From: an uncultured Eubacteriales bacterium
GTDB taxonomy: Bacteria > Bacillota > Clostridia > Peptostreptococcales > Anaerovoracaceae
DNA: 6,031 nucleotides
NCBI GenBank assembly: GCA_902797405.1
Contig: CADBSP010000043.1
Location: forward strand, 1 to 6,031
Direction of reading: 5' to 3'
The notes beneath the pieces are model-generated. The model did no database searches. It was not told the DNA's origin and saw only the letters and a list, made by a program, of their open reading frames with translations. The position numbers and the translations under genes are program-made. Each line of letters starts with the position of its first letter. Within the stretch, counting starts at the first letter, position 1. Of this stretch, positions 4,473 through 6,031 are shown in pieces.

Positions 4473-6031
4473 ATGGGATTAGATAAGGTATTTAGTATTA
4501 AATCAAGAATTGTTCTAATGAAGAGAATTGCGGCGCTTTGCTTAGTTGCCGCGGTTCTTTTTGCTTTTTCGGTGAGCTCAGCGCTTAATGTTGGAGCAAT
4601 GACTGAATCGGAAATCGCATATATTAACTCTCCCATGGCCAATGAAATGTACTTAGTCTATGATTACAGGAGTGGAGATTGCTATCTTTCGGCAAATATG
4701 TATATGCTGAGACGTAGGGCATTTCTGGATGGAATGGATTGGACTGGGATAAAGAAGGACACCAATCCTACAGCATATAACGGTGGCGAGGGTAGTCTTA
4801 GAAAAACAGCTGCATACGATGATGGCTATACATACAACAGCATGAAACTCGACTACTATTTCACATATGGAAGCAGAACTTATAACGTGCGTGAGGGTAA
4901 GCTTCCAACAAGCTATACAGAAAAAGTGAATGTGCTTTGTAAACTGCTGGATGAACATCCGGAGGGAATAGCAGCACATGGGTATGCCTATACTCAGTGG
5001 GGGTCATGGCCGCATGCAATACTTTTGACACATTATGAGAGGACAGAGAGTGGTGGGATACAGTTCTACGCCGTCGATTCTGCTTATAATACTGTCAACA
5101 ATAATACTGCATATGGTGGATGGAATTCGTCCTGGGAGTATTTCCAAAGACATGGTGTAAGGAAAATAGAGGATACTCAGAATGGATCGATTAATAATCT
5201 GTCGAGCTATAAATACATAGCAAACGTAACTCCTCGTAAGGTTGAAACTCCTGCCGCATCTAAGGTTTGGGAAAGACTCTTTGGCGCAGGACGGTACGAC
5301 ACCATGGAGTCCATAGTGCTGGAAGGTTTTAAAGCACGTGGAGGAACAGTGATAATAGCGTCGGGATCGACGTTTAAGGATGCCCTTTCTGCCTCTGGAC
5401 TAGCAGGTGTCTTCGATGCTCCTGTTTTGATTACCGATGGCAAGAAACTGTCTGATGAGACAAAATCAGTCCTTAAAACACTTAGCCCATCGACTGTCTA
5501 TGTAGCAGGGGGATCATTTGCTGTAGCCGATTCTGTTTTAACCGAGATTTCGGAGGTGACGGGAACCGGAGTTGCCAGAGTTTATGGTAATACCTCCTCC
5601 GCTACCAGTGCAAAACTTGCCGTTGAAGGAATAGGGAAATGGTCTTCGGATCATACCGCAGTTGTTGCTACGAACAGCAGCTTTAAGGATGCGCTTTCAG
5701 TAGCGCCAATTGCATATGCTAAGAAGTATCCTATTTTTCTGGCCGATGGTGGAAAGAGTCTATCTGAAGAGGTTCTTCAGACCATGGAGGGGATAGGAAT
5801 AACTAACGTAATTATCGTTGGTGGTACTAGTGCTGTAACACCAAATGTGGAGGCTCAACTTGCAGCTAAGGGAATTTCTGTCCGGGAGCGACTTTCCGGT
5901 GCCAATGGAGTCGAGACCAGCGCCAAAATTGCAACCTGGGGAATAGAACACGGGCTTAGTCCAAATAAGATGGGGGTGGCAACCAGTCAAAATTTCCCGG
6001 ATGCACTAGCTGGAGCAGCCTTCTGTGGTCA
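4473..6031 (+). CDS. Secreted cell-wall protein: C39-like papain-fold domain plus CWB2 repeats (3'-partial)
   Basis: The first 519 residues of an exported surface protein continuing past the window. A Sec signal occupies roughly residues 16-42 (MKRIAALCLVAAVLFAF, then small residues at likely cleavage sites Ala37 or Ala42). Residues ~44-250 resemble the C39-like cysteine-peptidase domain seen in clostridial surface proteins: GDCYLSANMYMLRRRAFLDG with candidate nucleophile Cys70, HPEGI at 162-166, WPHAILLTHY with candidate His181, and FYAVDSA with candidate Asp202. From ~268 there are CWB2 repeats that attach proteins to anionic wall polymers: RLFGAGRYDT, RVYGNTSSAT and RLSGANGVET open repeats 1-3, with the FKDALS or FPDALA and VAGGS or IVGGT motifs. 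Two starts are possible, ATG 4473 and ATG 4518; neither has a strong ribosome binding site. The first is used, but the second gives a more standard signal peptide. Frame stop at 4455 excludes anything earlier. Export and CWB2 calls are firm; peptidase activity is inference. Confidence 0.88.
   Translation, partial: MGLDKVFSIKSRIVLMKRIAALCLVAAVLFAFSVSSALNVGAMTESEIAYINSPMANEMYLVYDYRSGDCYLSANMYMLRRRAFLDGMDWTGIKKDTNPTAYNGGEGSLRKTAAYDDGYTYNSMKLDYYFTYGSRTYNVREGKLPTSYTEKVNVLCKLLDEHPEGIAAHGYAYTQWGSWPHAILLTHYERTESGGIQFYAVDSAYNTVNNNTAYGGWNSSWEYFQRHGVRKIEDTQNGSINNLSSYKYIANVTPRKVETPAASKVWERLFGAGRYDTMESIVLEGFKARGGTVIIASGSTFKDALSASGLAGVFDAPVLITDGKKLSDETKSVLKTLSPSTVYVAGGSFAVADSVLTEISEVTGTGVARVYGNTSSATSAKLAVEGIGKWSSDHTAVVATNSSFKDALSVAPIAYAKKYPIFLADGGKSLSEEVLQTMEGIGITNVIIVGGTSAVTPNVEAQLAAKGISVRERLSGANGVETSAKIATWGIEHGLSPNKMGVATSQNFPDALAGAAFCG
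5274..6031 (+). repeat. Tandem CWB2 cell-wall-binding repeats (two complete, third cut)
   Basis: Protein-level repeats of about 100 residues: repeat 1 near 5274-5570, repeat 2 near 5571-5879, repeat 3 from 5880 to the window end. Each begins with R-L/V-x-G-x and a serine/alanine-rich helix, then a beta strand (VIIASGSTFKDALS, AVVATNSSFKDALS, MGVATSQNFPDALA). Repeats 1 and 2 also show the VYVAGGS or VIIVGGT strand. In Clostridioides difficile three such repeats assemble as a trimer-like unit, so at least completion of the third beyond the window is expected. Confidence 0.9.

Noticed and set aside
4382..4979. Minus-strand open frames over the start of the CWB2 protein gene
   Set aside because: The + strand frame carries a signal peptide, recognisable domains and continuous coding; the minus frames show neither starts with ribosome binding sites nor known motifs.
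1..6031. CRISPR array, tRNA, rRNA, insertion sequence or attachment site
   Set aside because: No regularly spaced repeats, cloverleaf sequences, transposase-like reading frames or terminal inverted repeats were seen.

Overview
The window reads as a low-to-medium-GC Gram-positive anaerobe of the class Clostridia. Evidence: an Opp peptide transporter with a lipoprotein receptor, AGGAGG-type ribosome binding sites, sigma-A-like promoters, and a surface protein with tandem CWB2 cell-wall-binding repeats, which are largely a clostridial feature. A Mogibacterium/Eubacterium-like (Anaerovoracaceae or related) host is possible, but this is a guess from protein flavour only. All four genes are on the + strand, and the two outer ones run off the window.

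Layout. 1-549 is the C-terminal part of an OppF-type ATPase. 550-689 holds candidate promoters, one with an inverted repeat inside its spacer, and a strong ribosome binding site. 690-2465 encodes an OppA-type peptide-binding lipoprotein. A strong intrinsic terminator follows at 2499-2534. 2535-2681 holds a probable extended -10 promoter and the ribosome binding site that fixes the next start. 2682-4388 encodes an M3-family oligoendopeptidase (PepF-like) protein. 4389-4472 is a short spacer with a hairpin but no convincing terminator. 4473-6031 is the 5' part of a secreted protein with a papain-like (C39-like) N-terminal domain and at least two and a half CWB2 repeats.

Two things stand out. 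First, the OppA protein appears to be circularly permuted. The ~75 residues that normally end an SBP_bac_5 protein (the YDELI...IPIYYY...FFMYTK block) sit directly after the lipoprotein signal and acidic linker. The protein then runs through the usual N-terminal start (DTLKLNL..EPDFLDPA) and stops at NNDCQFGR, where normal homologues continue into that block. Total core length is conserved, so nothing seems lost, only reordered. Second, the M3 peptidase lacks the first zinc-ligand histidine: HExxH is GEMGH, while the catalytic Glu, the second His, the third-ligand Glu at the expected +25 spacing and the downstream His/Tyr block are kept. It may be a pseudo-peptidase or an altered metal enzyme.

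Together the first three genes form a peptide uptake and processing neighbourhood: transporter ATPase, receptor, cytoplasmic oligopeptidase homologue. The fourth is an envelope protein whose link to peptide use is only positional. Any joint function of the permuted receptor and the zinc-ligand-deficient peptidase is inference.
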